Below are positions 8,084-15,478 of a stretch of 32,527 bases of DNA, in pieces (positions within the stretch are counted from its first letter, which is position 1; each line of letters starts with the position of its first letter). The notes beneath the pieces were generated by a model that saw nothing but the letters and a program-made list of their open reading frames with translations, searched no databases and was not told the origin of the DNA. Position numbers and translations under genes: made by a program. Source of the DNA: Bacteroidota bacterium (GTDB lineage: Bacteria; Bacteroidota; Bacteroidia; Chitinophagales; LD1); NCBI GenBank assembly GCA_947476645.1, contig CANJRM010000025.1, positions 1 to 32,527 of the forward strand, in the 5' to 3' direction.

Positions 8084-9727
8084 TCACTCCTTCACCACCT
8101 TCTTCGTAAACAACTCCCCGTTTTGTGTAACGGTAATAAAGTAGAAGCCACCCGGCAGGTAGCTTAAATCAAGCACCTTGGTATAGTTACTACTCAGGTT
8201 GGTTTCTTCTCTTTTATAAATCAGTTGCCCAAGCGCATTAGTAATAGTAAACGTAGCTTCATGTATATTCTCTCCCTTCAATGCAATTGATAAATCACTA
8301 CTAAACGGGTTGGGGTAAACCTGTATTTGTCTTGTGTCTTGTGTCTCATGTCTATCATCTATCCCCGTTACTGTATCCATACAAAACTTCATTATCCAGT
8401 AATCGTAACTACTATCCCATGCCGCTTGTGTTTTATAACCGCCTATACCTGCCTTACTCGTATTAGCTACTGCGTAGCAGCCATCTGCAGTTTGCACGGC
8501 ATAGCCGCGTTCATCAATGCCCATAGTAAATATCGTTTTATCCCATTGTTTTAATCCGTTGGAATCTATTTTTAAAACCCAAGTATTTTGTGAGCCCAAA
8601 CTAAGTTCTGTTCTTATATAATTTGAATCAATTGAAGCCGGATTGTATGTATCACCTGTTAGTAAATATCCGCCATCATTTGTTTGTGATGTGCCTACTG
8701 GATACGCTCCCCCGCTATATCCTGTTTCCCAAACTTTGTTTCCAGAATTATCTATTTTAACTAACCAAAAAGGGCCGTAATCAATTCCTTTATTGCCGCT
8801 TGTTAATGAGCCAGTACTTCCTGATAACATGTATCCCCCATTAATTTCTATAATATCATGTAGTTTATCTGTACCCCCCCCCCCAAATCGCTTATCCCAC
8901 TCTTTCTGTCCCGCTGAATCAATTTTCACCACCCAGTAATCTGTTGTAGAGTGGTTAATAGTAGTATCCCAGTTATCTTCCGTTTTATCACCTCCTGACC
9001 GAGAGAAAGAAAACCCACCCAAAATATAACCTCCATCCAATGTTTGCTCAACCGTCCACAAATCATCATCATCAGTTCCTCCAAATCTTTTATCCCACTG
9101 CTTTAACCCCATGGAATCTATCTTTACTACCCAGTAATCAAAATAAACACCTGTAGCATCTCTGTTTGTTTCCGTCTTATCTCCGCTTATTCCTGAACCC
9201 GACCTGCCGCCCAATATATAACCGCCTTCACGGGTATTGACAAGGCACCACAATAAATCATCACGATTGCCTCCAAATGTCTTATCCCACTGCTTATTAC
9301 CTTGAGCATCGGTTTTTACTACCCAATAATCCCAGCCACCTCTGCCAGGCTCTGTTTTGTCTCCCCCTGCAGCTCCACCCGAAAAACCACCCAAAATATA
9401 ACCTCCATCTAAACTCGGTTGCAAAGCAGTTAACGCTCCACCGAATACTCCTCCAAATCGTTTATCCCATTCTTTGTTTCCTGTTGAATTAACCTTTACA
9501 ATCCAAAAATCTTCCGTGCCTATATTTGCCTGTGTTTTATCTCCGCTTATTCCCGATGCAGAACTACCGCCTAAAATACACCCCCCATCTATTACTTGTT
9601 TTAGCGACCATAACTCTTCAAAATCAGTTCCCCCATAGCGTTTATCCCACTGTTTATGAAAATAGGGCTGAGCGTTCAAAATTTGAATGTTCAACACAGT
9701 TAATAATAAAACGAGGTTCGTTTTCAA
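8084..9727 (-). CDS. Secreted seven-repeat (propeller-like) protein with T9SS type A sorting domain
   Basis: 547 residues. It starts at TTG 9727, one codon after an in-frame TAA (9731-9733), so no upstream start is possible; the leader MKTNLVLLLTVLNIQILNAQ is a good signal peptide. Seven repeats of about 55-65 residues follow, each with K-x-W-D-K-R-F-G-G, DGGYILGGxS, GDKTE and DYWVVKID. The number suggests a seven-bladed beta-propeller (inference). Residues about 465-547 are a T9SS type A sorting domain (VYPNPFSSDLSI, NALGQLIYK, LPGGFYFITV), so the protein should cross the outer membrane by T9SS. An 11-G run lies at residues 282-285 in repeat 5. The ligand or activity is unknown. Confidence 0.85.
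   Translation of the reverse strand: MKTNLVLLLTVLNIQILNAQPYFHKQWDKRYGGTDFEELWSLKQVIDGGCILGGSSASGISGDKTQANIGTEDFWIVKVNSTGNKEWDKRFGGVFGGALTALQPSLDGGYILGGFSGGAAGGDKTEPGRGGWDYWVVKTDAQGNKQWDKTFGGNRDDLLWCLVNTREGGYILGGRSGSGISGDKTETNRDATGVYFDYWVVKIDSMGLKQWDKRFGGTDDDDLWTVEQTLDGGYILGGFSFSRSGGDKTEDNWDTTINHSTTDYWVVKIDSAGQKEWDKRFGGGGTDKLHDIIEINGGYMLSGSTGSLTSGNKGIDYGPFWLVKIDNSGNKVWETGYSGGAYPVGTSQTNDGGYLLTGDTYNPASIDSNYIRTELSLGSQNTWVLKIDSNGLKQWDKTIFTMGIDERGYAVQTADGCYAVANTSKAGIGGYKTQAAWDSSYDYWIMKFCMDTVTGIDDRHETQDTRQIQVYPNPFSSDLSIALKGENIHEATFTITNALGQLIYKREETNLSSNYTKVLDLSYLPGGFYFITVTQNGELFTKKVVKE
8874..8884 (-). repeat. Homopolymeric G11 tract within coding sequence
   Basis: On the coding strand eleven G bases in a row encode the Gly run in RFGGGGTDK (residues 282-285). 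The matching place in repeats 1-4 has only two glycines (FGG). Such tracts slip during replication; a change not divisible by three would cut the protein before its sorting domain. Confidence 0.85.
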
Positions 9728-9730
9728 GGT

Positions 9731-9856
9731 TTATAATTTCACCAGTTTGCCTGTAAGGGTTTCACCTGTGTTTGTTTTTATTTGATAGTAATATACTCCG
9801 CTGTTTTCTTTAGCAGCATCCCACACTATTTTTCCGTTGGTATTGGTAAAATACGT
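9731..9856 (-). pseudogene. Orphan 3' end of a T9SS cargo gene
   Basis: Read from 9856 to the TAA at 9731-9733, 41 codons encode TYFTNTNGKIVWDAAKENSG and VYYYQIKTNTGETLTGKLVK then L. This is the tail of a FlgD-Ig/T9SS type A sorting domain: N-G-K-x-V-W-D, S-G-V-Y-Y-Y, final GKLVKL. Upstream, the frame runs through REP-like copy B (AAGSRGGDPAG) and on to the RAYT stop codon, with no body of a cargo gene. It ends one codon before the TTG start of the seven-repeat gene and is in the same frame as both the RAYT and that gene. Probably the remains of a gene destroyed or displaced by the RAYT/REP insertion. Confidence 0.65.
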
Positions 9857-9860
9857 CCCC

Positions 9861-9886
9861 GCAGGGTCTCCGCCTCGGGACCCTGC
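9861..9886 (+). repeat. REP-like palindrome, copy B, downstream of RAYT
   Basis: It has the same 26-base element as copy A with loop CCT (outer arms GCAGGGTC/GACCCTGC, inner CCG/CGG). It lies 66 bases past the RAYT stop and points opposite to copies C and D, so it forms an inverted pair with copy C around the transposase gene. Its outer flanks (GTCCCC before, GGC after) differ from the GTCTnA/GTT flanks of the other copies. Confidence 0.8.
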
Positions 9887-9952
9887 GGCAGTAATAGACC
9901 AATCCCTCCACCCTGCGCGAATAAATGACCAAAACCAAAAAGCAAAAACAAC

Positions 9953-10576
9953 CTAATTGTATTCATCAGGATACCATATTTCTCTATAATCTCGCGGTTT
10001 AAAATGCTTCACCACACCCAATTCATAAAATGATGCACTGCTGTGTTCGTAATCAGTAAACTCATCAACTAAATTCCATTTCCCTTTCACCGGGTTATGG
10101 TGAATATAATCCAACTTTTGCGAAACAAATTTATCACTCACCACATACTTCGCATCAAACGATGGTTCAAACACGCGGTGCTTTTGTCCTTTCTTTTTAT
10201 CCGTTTTACTAACCCCTTCGGCTAACCGCTGCAAAATCCTTATGGTTAACGCAGGGTCTCGAAACGAAGACCCTGCTGAGACTTCTTCGCTTTGCAACTG
10301 TAGCCGCTTAATTATTTCATAAGCCATAAAACGCTTTCCATTAGCTACAAGTTTATTGAGATTTCTCTCCTCGTTTCTCAAATGAATTATAGCGTGAAAA
10401 TGATTGGGCATTATTACATAGCTAAGAATATCAGCTTCATCTTTTACTTTTAAATAGTCAAACCAGCTATACACTAAGTCATAGCCATTCGCCATTTCAA
10501 ACAGCGGCAACCACTCAAAACAAGTGAAAGTGATATACCAGTCTTTTTCATAACTATGTTGCGTACGAACCGACAT
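9953..10576 (-). CDS. REP-associated tyrosine transposase (RAYT), IS200-like Y1 family
   Basis: 207 residues from ATG 10576. The HUH motif HFH lies in MPNHFHAIIHL (residues 59-61) and the likely catalytic Tyr in LDYIHHNPVKGKW (residue 157), the pattern of Y1_Tnp/RAYT proteins, which nick single-stranded palindromes. An in-frame ATG at 10642 would add 22 residues, but these are encoded by REP copy C and look non-native (SKQGLRLGTLRF), so I chose 10576. Residues 101-109 (AGSSFRDPA) are encoded by REP copy D lying inside the gene without breaking the frame; they fall in the linker between the HUH motif and the Tyr helix. The gene is a single copy here, flanked by inverted REPs B and C. No tnpB partner is present. 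Confidence 0.85.
   Translation of the reverse strand: MSVRTQHSYEKDWYITFTCFEWLPLFEMANGYDLVYSWFDYLKVKDEADILSYVIMPNHFHAIIHLRNEERNLNKLVANGKRFMAYEIIKRLQLQSEEVSAGSSFRDPALTIRILQRLAEGVSKTDKKKGQKHRVFEPSFDAKYVVSDKFVSQKLDYIHHNPVKGKWNLVDEFTDYEHSSASFYELGVVKHFKPRDYREIWYPDEYN
10251..10276 (-). repeat. REP-like palindrome, copy D, inside the RAYT gene
   Basis: Outer arms GCAGGGTC/GACCCTGC are identical to the other copies. Read on the minus strand, the inner stem is TCG/CGA with loop TTT instead of CCG/CGG with CTT or CCT, a compensatory C-G to T-A change that keeps pairing. Flanks GTCTCA and GTT match copy A. It is read in frame as AGSSFRDPA within the transposase. Confidence 0.78.
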
Positions 10577-10608
10577 GGAATAAAAATAACTAAAAGCTAC
10601 CTCAAAAC

Positions 10609-10634
10609 GCAGGGTCCCGAGGCGGAGACCCTGC
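10609..10634 (-). repeat. REP-like palindrome, copy C, upstream of RAYT
   Basis: On the minus strand it has arms GCAGGGTC/GACCCTGC, inner stem CCG/CGG and loop CCT, preceded by GTCTAA and followed by GTT. It lies 32 bases before the chosen RAYT start and is inverted relative to copy B. Confidence 0.8.
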
Positions 10635-10734
10635 TTAGACAATCCTCTTCATTCCCTCCACCCTCCGCGTGTCATTACAGTTCCTTTGTTCACTTTGCTG
10701 CTTTGTGGTTGACCTTCCTTGCTCTGCCGCGCTC

Positions 10735-11051
10735 TATTATATCCTCAAGAAATGCTCACGCATTCCTTCCGCATCATCACAAGTTTTTCCCGCACGTTCA
10801 CGCGTTCTTAATTAATATACACAAGCAGTCAGGAAATACTCACTAGTTTCTTCCGCATGGTCACGCGTTCAAAAGAAATAGACACAAGTAGTTAAGAAAT
10901 GCTCACGTGGTTTCTCCGCACGTTCACGAGTTCTAAAGTAATAGACACCAGTAGTCAGGAAATGCTCACGGGTTTCTTCCGCATCATCACAAATTTCTTC
11001 CGCACGTTCATCTTTAGTAACGAAATAAAGGCAGTCTTTCCAAGAATACAT
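10735..11051 (-). pseudogene. Decayed repeat-protein reading frame
   Basis: From ATG 11051 the frame reads MYSWKDCLYFVTKDERAEEI and passes through the 63-bp repeats. The first 60 codons are open, then TGA (10869-10871) falls where the unit above has AGA (VYFF-stop against VYYFRT). The next unit has TAA in the same place (VY-stop-LRT), and the last ends LRI with two stops. Frame and residue pattern are kept across all units, so this looks like a former coding array broken by stops rather than random repeats. No function is recognised; the 60-codon front piece might still be expressed. Confidence 0.45.
10739..11030 (-). repeat. Degenerate tandem repeat, 63-bp unit, four copies
   Basis: On the plus strand, units begin at about 10739, at 10819, 10882 and 10945. 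The two middle ones are exactly 63 bases (10819-10881 and 10882-10944); the outer two carry an extra internal CCGCAtcatCAC segment and are about 80-85 bases. Shared blocks are AGGAAATGCTCAC, TTTCTTCCGCA, GTTCACG and ACACAAGTAGTC. Read on the minus strand all units keep one frame, with consensus RERAEExCDDAEExREHFL then TTxVYYFRT. The stretch from 10643 to 11059 holds no intact gene. Confidence 0.75.
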
Positions 11052-11059
11052 TAAAGGAT

Positions 11060-12415
11060 TTAGAACGAAGTCCCCAACTTCAAATAAATACCCGCGCCAT
11101 AGTAATGCTTAGGAGCGCACAACCCAATCAGGTTGGGTGTGCCGAGCGAAAAATCAAAATGCTTCCAGCATTTGGCTATTTCAAAACCCAGATTGAATTT
11201 GCTGTAACCACCCGCGCCTGCGCTCATGCTTACAATCAAATCCTTCTGAATAAAATAATTGGCTTTCACATAACCATACACATAATATTTCGGCAGGTAA
11301 CGATACTGCAAACCAAAACTCAACACCAGTTTATCATGCAACAAAGGTTTCGAAAAAACCACGTTCACACTAAACGGCATAAACAGCGAATACTGATTGT
11401 TTGATTTGGTAGGTAAATAAGAGCGCACCGCACTATCCAATTTCAGCGTGTCAAAAGTTTGACTGCTGAACGTAGTTAAGTCTGGCAAAACAAAACCTGC
11501 AAAGTGCGCAGTCTTCACAGCCGAATAATTCACAGGGTTCTTACGGTAGGTAGTGTAGCCAATATCGGCTATATCAAATGTCAGCTTCCATTTGTTGCGG
11601 TTCATAAACCCGATATGAAAATCACCCGAGCCGCCAATGCCGTTGAGTTCCCCGAACTTCGTAGCTCCTTCCTTTGCTGCATTAAAAGTTAAGTCGTAAT
11701 TAAAATCCAGATACTCGCCATCGGCTGCGGTGTAAATACTCGCGTGTCCCGTTCTTATTTCCTGCTGATTAAACACCTGCAAAAACGAAAGTCCTAAACC
11801 CACATCCATTTGATAACTGCCGTAATCAAATTTCTTTTTCACACCAGCCGAAACCTGATTATACATGTAATTGTAGAAACGAATATTGCTCAAATCGGCA
11901 CTGTCACCTTCAAAACGCGCGTTGCCATAAAACACAGTTTCAAACGCTTCTTTACCTGCACTCAACTCGCGCATCTGTCGGTGATTGAAAGTGAAAAAGA
12001 AAGTGCAATCCAGTTTCTTCACATAATGGCGAAGCGTGTAGCCGGTCTTCAACTGGTCTTCAAATCGTATGCGGTCGTTTATTCGTCCGTCTATTCTATC
12101 AATAAGCCCCTTCGAAATATTTTGTTTGAACAAGAGCGCAAAACCTAAACCCGCAGGAACTTCTTTTGAGTTGGCATCGTAATCAAAACATATGGTGCTT
12201 CTCCAGGTAGCACTATCTCTGAAATCTTCATTAAAAAAATAATTGATACCCGAATTAGTATAGTTATAAAGTCGCGCGTTGTTCTCGTTAGTCGCAAACT
12301 TTATCTTTTTAGTTTTTACAACTTCGGTAGAATCAGCGGCAGATAGAAACAAACTGAGGAAACTGAAAAAGAAAATTGCTACGCTTAATCGTGTATAATT
12401 AAAATTCTTGCCCAT
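11060..12415 (-). CDS. DUF5723-like outer-membrane beta-barrel protein
   Basis: 451 residues with an N-terminal signal peptide (hydrophobic core about 10-25, cleavage near LSAADS) and many alternating aromatic/polar strands (HYVKKLDCTFFFTFNH, KFDYGSYQMDVGLGLSFL, KLVLSFGLQYRYLPKYYVYG), ending in KLGTSF with a C-terminal Phe typical of BAM-inserted barrels. Length and pattern fit the DUF5723 family of Bacteroidota, role unknown. It follows the large lipoprotein gene by 44 bases on the same strand, so the two are probably one transcription unit and may form one surface complex. The family name is from memory of the pattern. Confidence 0.7.
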   Translation of the reverse strand: MGKNFNYTRLSVAIFFFSFLSLFLSAADSTEVVKTKKIKFATNENNARLYNYTNSGINYFFNEDFRDSATWRSTICFDYDANSKEVPAGLGFALLFKQNISKGLIDRIDGRINDRIRFEDQLKTGYTLRHYVKKLDCTFFFTFNHRQMRELSAGKEAFETVFYGNARFEGDSADLSNIRFYNYMYNQVSAGVKKKFDYGSYQMDVGLGLSFLQVFNQQEIRTGHASIYTAADGEYLDFNYDLTFNAAKEGATKFGELNGIGGSGDFHIGFMNRNKWKLTFDIADIGYTTYRKNPVNYSAVKTAHFAGFVLPDLTTFSSQTFDTLKLDSAVRSYLPTKSNNQYSLFMPFSVNVVFSKPLLHDKLVLSFGLQYRYLPKYYVYGYVKANYFIQKDLIVSMSAGAGGYSKFNLGFEIAKCWKHFDFSLGTPNLIGLCAPKHYYGAGIYLKLGTSF

Positions 12416-12459
12416 AGTTCTTGCTTCGTATTTCGTGTTCGTTCAATTAATGTTTGTGC

Positions 12460-14574
12460 TTAAAACTTAGCGTTCACCTTGTAATTAAACCGCGCGGTAA
12501 ACGTAATACCTAAAGTATAAGTGCTGTAAATTTTCGTTGGCAAGCCATTACAAAGTTGCGATGAAGTGCTGTTGAAATCAGCAGTAGCTACTGCATGGCG
12601 CGCCAGTTTTACTTTGGTCATTCTTTCTTCACTTACATACAAAGGCACTTTGCTCTTGGTAGGAGCCTGCACTTTGCAATTCGCATCAGGCACTCCGCCT
12701 GCTATGTGCGCATTCGATGCAAGCGTATCTACCACTTGCCAGTTTTCATCGTAAAGCAGAATAGTAATGTCGGCATCAATAGGATAAATGTTTTCGGTAA
12801 TCAAATTCAAAACACCATCGGTTATGCCGTTGATGTTCGTGTTGGTTCCTGCAATATTAAAATCGAATGTATCGACTAACACTAAATGATTTGCAATAAT
12901 CGAGAGCGGAACTTCTGCATTCAATCCAATCTTTAAACCGCTTTCCAGATACGCGAAGTCGCGGTATTGACCGTTGTTGCCGTTTACATTCGTTCGCACT
13001 TCTACATCATACTTCAGTTTGTTTGGCAAAATTCCTAACAGGTCTTTAATGTTTGAGTTAGTACTGTTGATTAAAAATTCGCTGTGGGCAGGAGTAAGAG
13101 GAAAATCAGTAGCACGACTAATTACGAATGGTTGACCAACAATAGAACCACTCAGCGTTCGCGAACCATTGTTCTGGCTCATAGCAGTTAACCCGTTAAT
13201 CCTAACCTGACCGTCAACACCAATTCCGTTATCAACCGTAAAGGTCATCTTCACATCTTCTAAACCAATAGAACCGCTTTTGAAAATATCGAGAAAAGCA
13301 AAGTCAGCGCTATCCTTTCCGGTAATCGTATCTCTGCCTGCATAACCTTTAATATAATTCGGTGCTACCTGAGTTATTTCATAACGCATAATAATACTGT
13401 CGGCAGTAGTAATGTGGTGAATCAATCCGTCAGAATCTATATGCGCAACAATCCGCTGCGTGTAAGCATTAAATTTCGAACCGTCTTTGCCGCTCAGGTT
13501 AATCGCAAACCCCGCAATATTAATCATGGTATCAATCGTAATAGTTCCGCCAACAGGTGCAGGAGGAACTACCGTGTATTCATTCAGCGGAACGCCATGG
13601 CTGTCAAAAGCACCAACCAAAGTATAATCCAAATAAAGTTTTTGCTGCACCGAACTCGTAATGAAAATATGTAAGAAGCCCGAGCGCGCATCTACGTACG
13701 TAAATTTGCGGTCACCTATCACTTGCTCCAAATCTTCGGTAAGGTCAACTACATTTTGAGCCGGAAACTTTGCCCATGCTTCGGTTGCTTTAAGTGTGCG
13801 AACAGTTGCTTTTAGTTCTATGTAATTCGATGTATCAATCAAAACCGAAGCACCGTTACTTCCGGGTGAACTTAAATTGTCAATTACAAAATCAAGTTGA
13901 TTGGTAATACGCGAACCGGCAATAGGAATACTGAAAACAATTAAGCTGTTTGCCGCTATCGGTGGACAATCGTAAGTGCCAACAAGAGAGTGGTCACCTG
14001 TGTTGAACAACGAAATTCTTGCGGTTGAAATAGGAATAGGCAAATGATTTTCTGCTACTATTTCCACTTCTCCCGAACTTAAATAAGCACTATCAAAAAG
14101 GTCGGGTGCAGCATAGTGAAACGGTGGCATTGATAACCCGCTAACTGGCGGAATAGGTAATGAACTGCCGTTGAAAGTGATAAGAAATTGTCCCAACCCC
14201 TGAGTGCTTGGAGTAAGCAAAGCGTTCTGCGCTATCATACCGAGTGATGCTTTAAAATCTACATACTGATTAGGTAAACGCAAATCTGTTAAGTTGAATT
14301 TCTGTCCTATCGAAGTATCGGGAATGTTTACGATTTGCTCTGCCAAATTGAAATTGTATAACTGCGAATTGTAAACCAACTTCATAGAGTTATCAGGATT
14401 GGTTTTAAGGATAGAAGTATCCTTCACTAAATTACGAAGCGTGAGATTTGTTGTAGCTATAGGAACCAAGAGTTCCGTATCCCAATTTGTTTTGGCATCC
14501 TTCTTACACGAAGACAGAACAGAAGCAACGATAAAAAACAAGACAACCTTTTGAATAGTAATAGACAATTTCAT
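12460..14574 (-). CDS. Large lipoprotein paired with the DUF5723-like barrel
   Basis: 704 residues. The signal peptide ends in lipobox VLSSC with Cys at residue 23, followed by KKDAKTNWDTELLVPIATT. The charged residues just after the Cys would suit surface export in Bacteroidota, but this is inference. The rest is beta-rich, with alternating strands and frequent Asn/Asp/Gly turns, and no catalytic motif that I recognise. The 44-base gap to the barrel gene and the common pairing of such genes in this phylum suggest a joint role at the outer membrane. Start ATG 14574 is the only one that gives a signal peptide. Confidence 0.7.
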   Translation of the reverse strand: MKLSITIQKVVLFFIVASVLSSCKKDAKTNWDTELLVPIATTNLTLRNLVKDTSILKTNPDNSMKLVYNSQLYNFNLAEQIVNIPDTSIGQKFNLTDLRLPNQYVDFKASLGMIAQNALLTPSTQGLGQFLITFNGSSLPIPPVSGLSMPPFHYAAPDLFDSAYLSSGEVEIVAENHLPIPISTARISLFNTGDHSLVGTYDCPPIAANSLIVFSIPIAGSRITNQLDFVIDNLSSPGSNGASVLIDTSNYIELKATVRTLKATEAWAKFPAQNVVDLTEDLEQVIGDRKFTYVDARSGFLHIFITSSVQQKLYLDYTLVGAFDSHGVPLNEYTVVPPAPVGGTITIDTMINIAGFAINLSGKDGSKFNAYTQRIVAHIDSDGLIHHITTADSIIMRYEITQVAPNYIKGYAGRDTITGKDSADFAFLDIFKSGSIGLEDVKMTFTVDNGIGVDGQVRINGLTAMSQNNGSRTLSGSIVGQPFVISRATDFPLTPAHSEFLINSTNSNIKDLLGILPNKLKYDVEVRTNVNGNNGQYRDFAYLESGLKIGLNAEVPLSIIANHLVLVDTFDFNIAGTNTNINGITDGVLNLITENIYPIDADITILLYDENWQVVDTLASNAHIAGGVPDANCKVQAPTKSKVPLYVSEERMTKVKLARHAVATADFNSTSSQLCNGLPTKIYSTYTLGITFTARFNYKVNAKF

Positions 14575-14643
14575 TCGCTGTTTTTTAATGAAGGTTCTAA
14601 AATATAAAAAGGATAGCAGTTGTTCGCGAAAACAGAATTTCGT

Positions 14644-15435
14644 TTAAGGAACAAAATAGTTCGGGCGCAATTTGCCGAAATCATCTAAATAACCTGCGTA
14701 AGCAGTAAGCCCTGTAATAAAGGTGAAATCAGTAGGTTTTTTGATGGGAACATAGCCATAACCACACAAAACAATTCCGTTGTTTCGCGCAGGAAAAATG
14801 GCGGGGTCTATTTTTCTTGCAGTCGTATTCAACACCATAGTAGTGTTATTGTTTTGCAACGAGTAAGAAGGCGAAAGGAACTCTTCAAAAATTCCTTTAT
14901 CAGTAATGCTGAAATAGAAACCCGAAGTAAAACCCGGAATAATGGTGTTAGCGTAAGCTTCATCTTCAAAATAATAGAGTTGCGCTTTCACTAACACAAT
15001 AGTTTGTTTGCCCTTCAGCTCCGTTTCTTTGTTGTGTTGGTAAGCTGAAATTTCGTAACTGCCTTTAAAAGCAGCAGGGTCAATGGTAACATTTGCCGTA
15101 ATGAAATTTATGGTAGAAGGATTTGCAGAATACACATGTGCAGAAGCGGGAGGATTTATTTCTGAAATATTGCCGTTGTTGTCAATGGTAAAATCAATAT
15201 AAGAACCGTAATGATGAGTATCATCAGCAATAATTCCTGTTCCCGTATTGATGTAATGAGGTCCGGCTGCAAGCAAAACTGTTTTTACTCCCTGATGAAA
15301 AGTTCCGTGTCCGTTGCTGTCAATTTCAAAACCACCTACGTAAGCACCTGGATTGATGGTAATTGAAAACAACTGAGAAAAAACGGAGAGCGAAACAAAA
15401 AATAGGAAAGAGAGAAGCAGAAGTCTTTTTTGCAT
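14644..15435 (-). CDS. Secreted protein of unknown function with three internal repeats
   Basis: 263 residues with a clear signal peptide (MQKRLLLLSFLFFVSLSVFS). The mature part has a recurring motif: INPGAYVGGFEI (26-37), IDPAAFKGSYEI (118-129) and IDPAIFPARNNG (209-220), each starting a stretch of about 90 residues of strand-rich sequence (GTFHQGVKTVLLAAGPHYI, YGSYIDFTIDNNGNI). No sorting domain is seen at the C-terminus (LRPNYFVP). It starts 43 bases after the sufE stop on the same strand, so it may be read from the suf transcript, though a link to Fe-S assembly would be speculative. Confidence 0.6.
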   Translation of the reverse strand: MQKRLLLLSFLFFVSLSVFSQLFSITINPGAYVGGFEIDSNGHGTFHQGVKTVLLAAGPHYINTGTGIIADDTHHYGSYIDFTIDNNGNISEINPPASAHVYSANPSTINFITANVTIDPAAFKGSYEISAYQHNKETELKGKQTIVLVKAQLYYFEDEAYANTIIPGFTSGFYFSITDKGIFEEFLSPSYSLQNNNTTMVLNTTARKIDPAIFPARNNGIVLCGYGYVPIKKPTDFTFITGLTAYAGYLDDFGKLRPNYFVP

Positions 15436-15478
15436 AGAGCGAATATAATACTGTCAGCGTTTTCTATGAAGAGTACAA

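Noticed and set aside
9953-10642. RAYT starting at ATG 10642 (229 residues)
   Set aside because: The extra 22 residues are encoded by REP-like copy C, an insertable element, and do not look like the start of a Y1 transposase; ATG 10576 is better.
10739-11030. CRISPR array
   Set aside because: The units are 63 bp head-to-tail repeats with no unique spacers; copies differ in length and keep a coding frame.
10869-11051. Intact 60-residue gene
   Set aside because: It is part of a repeat array with stops at matching places in later units, so I treat it as a decayed frame and not a normal gene.
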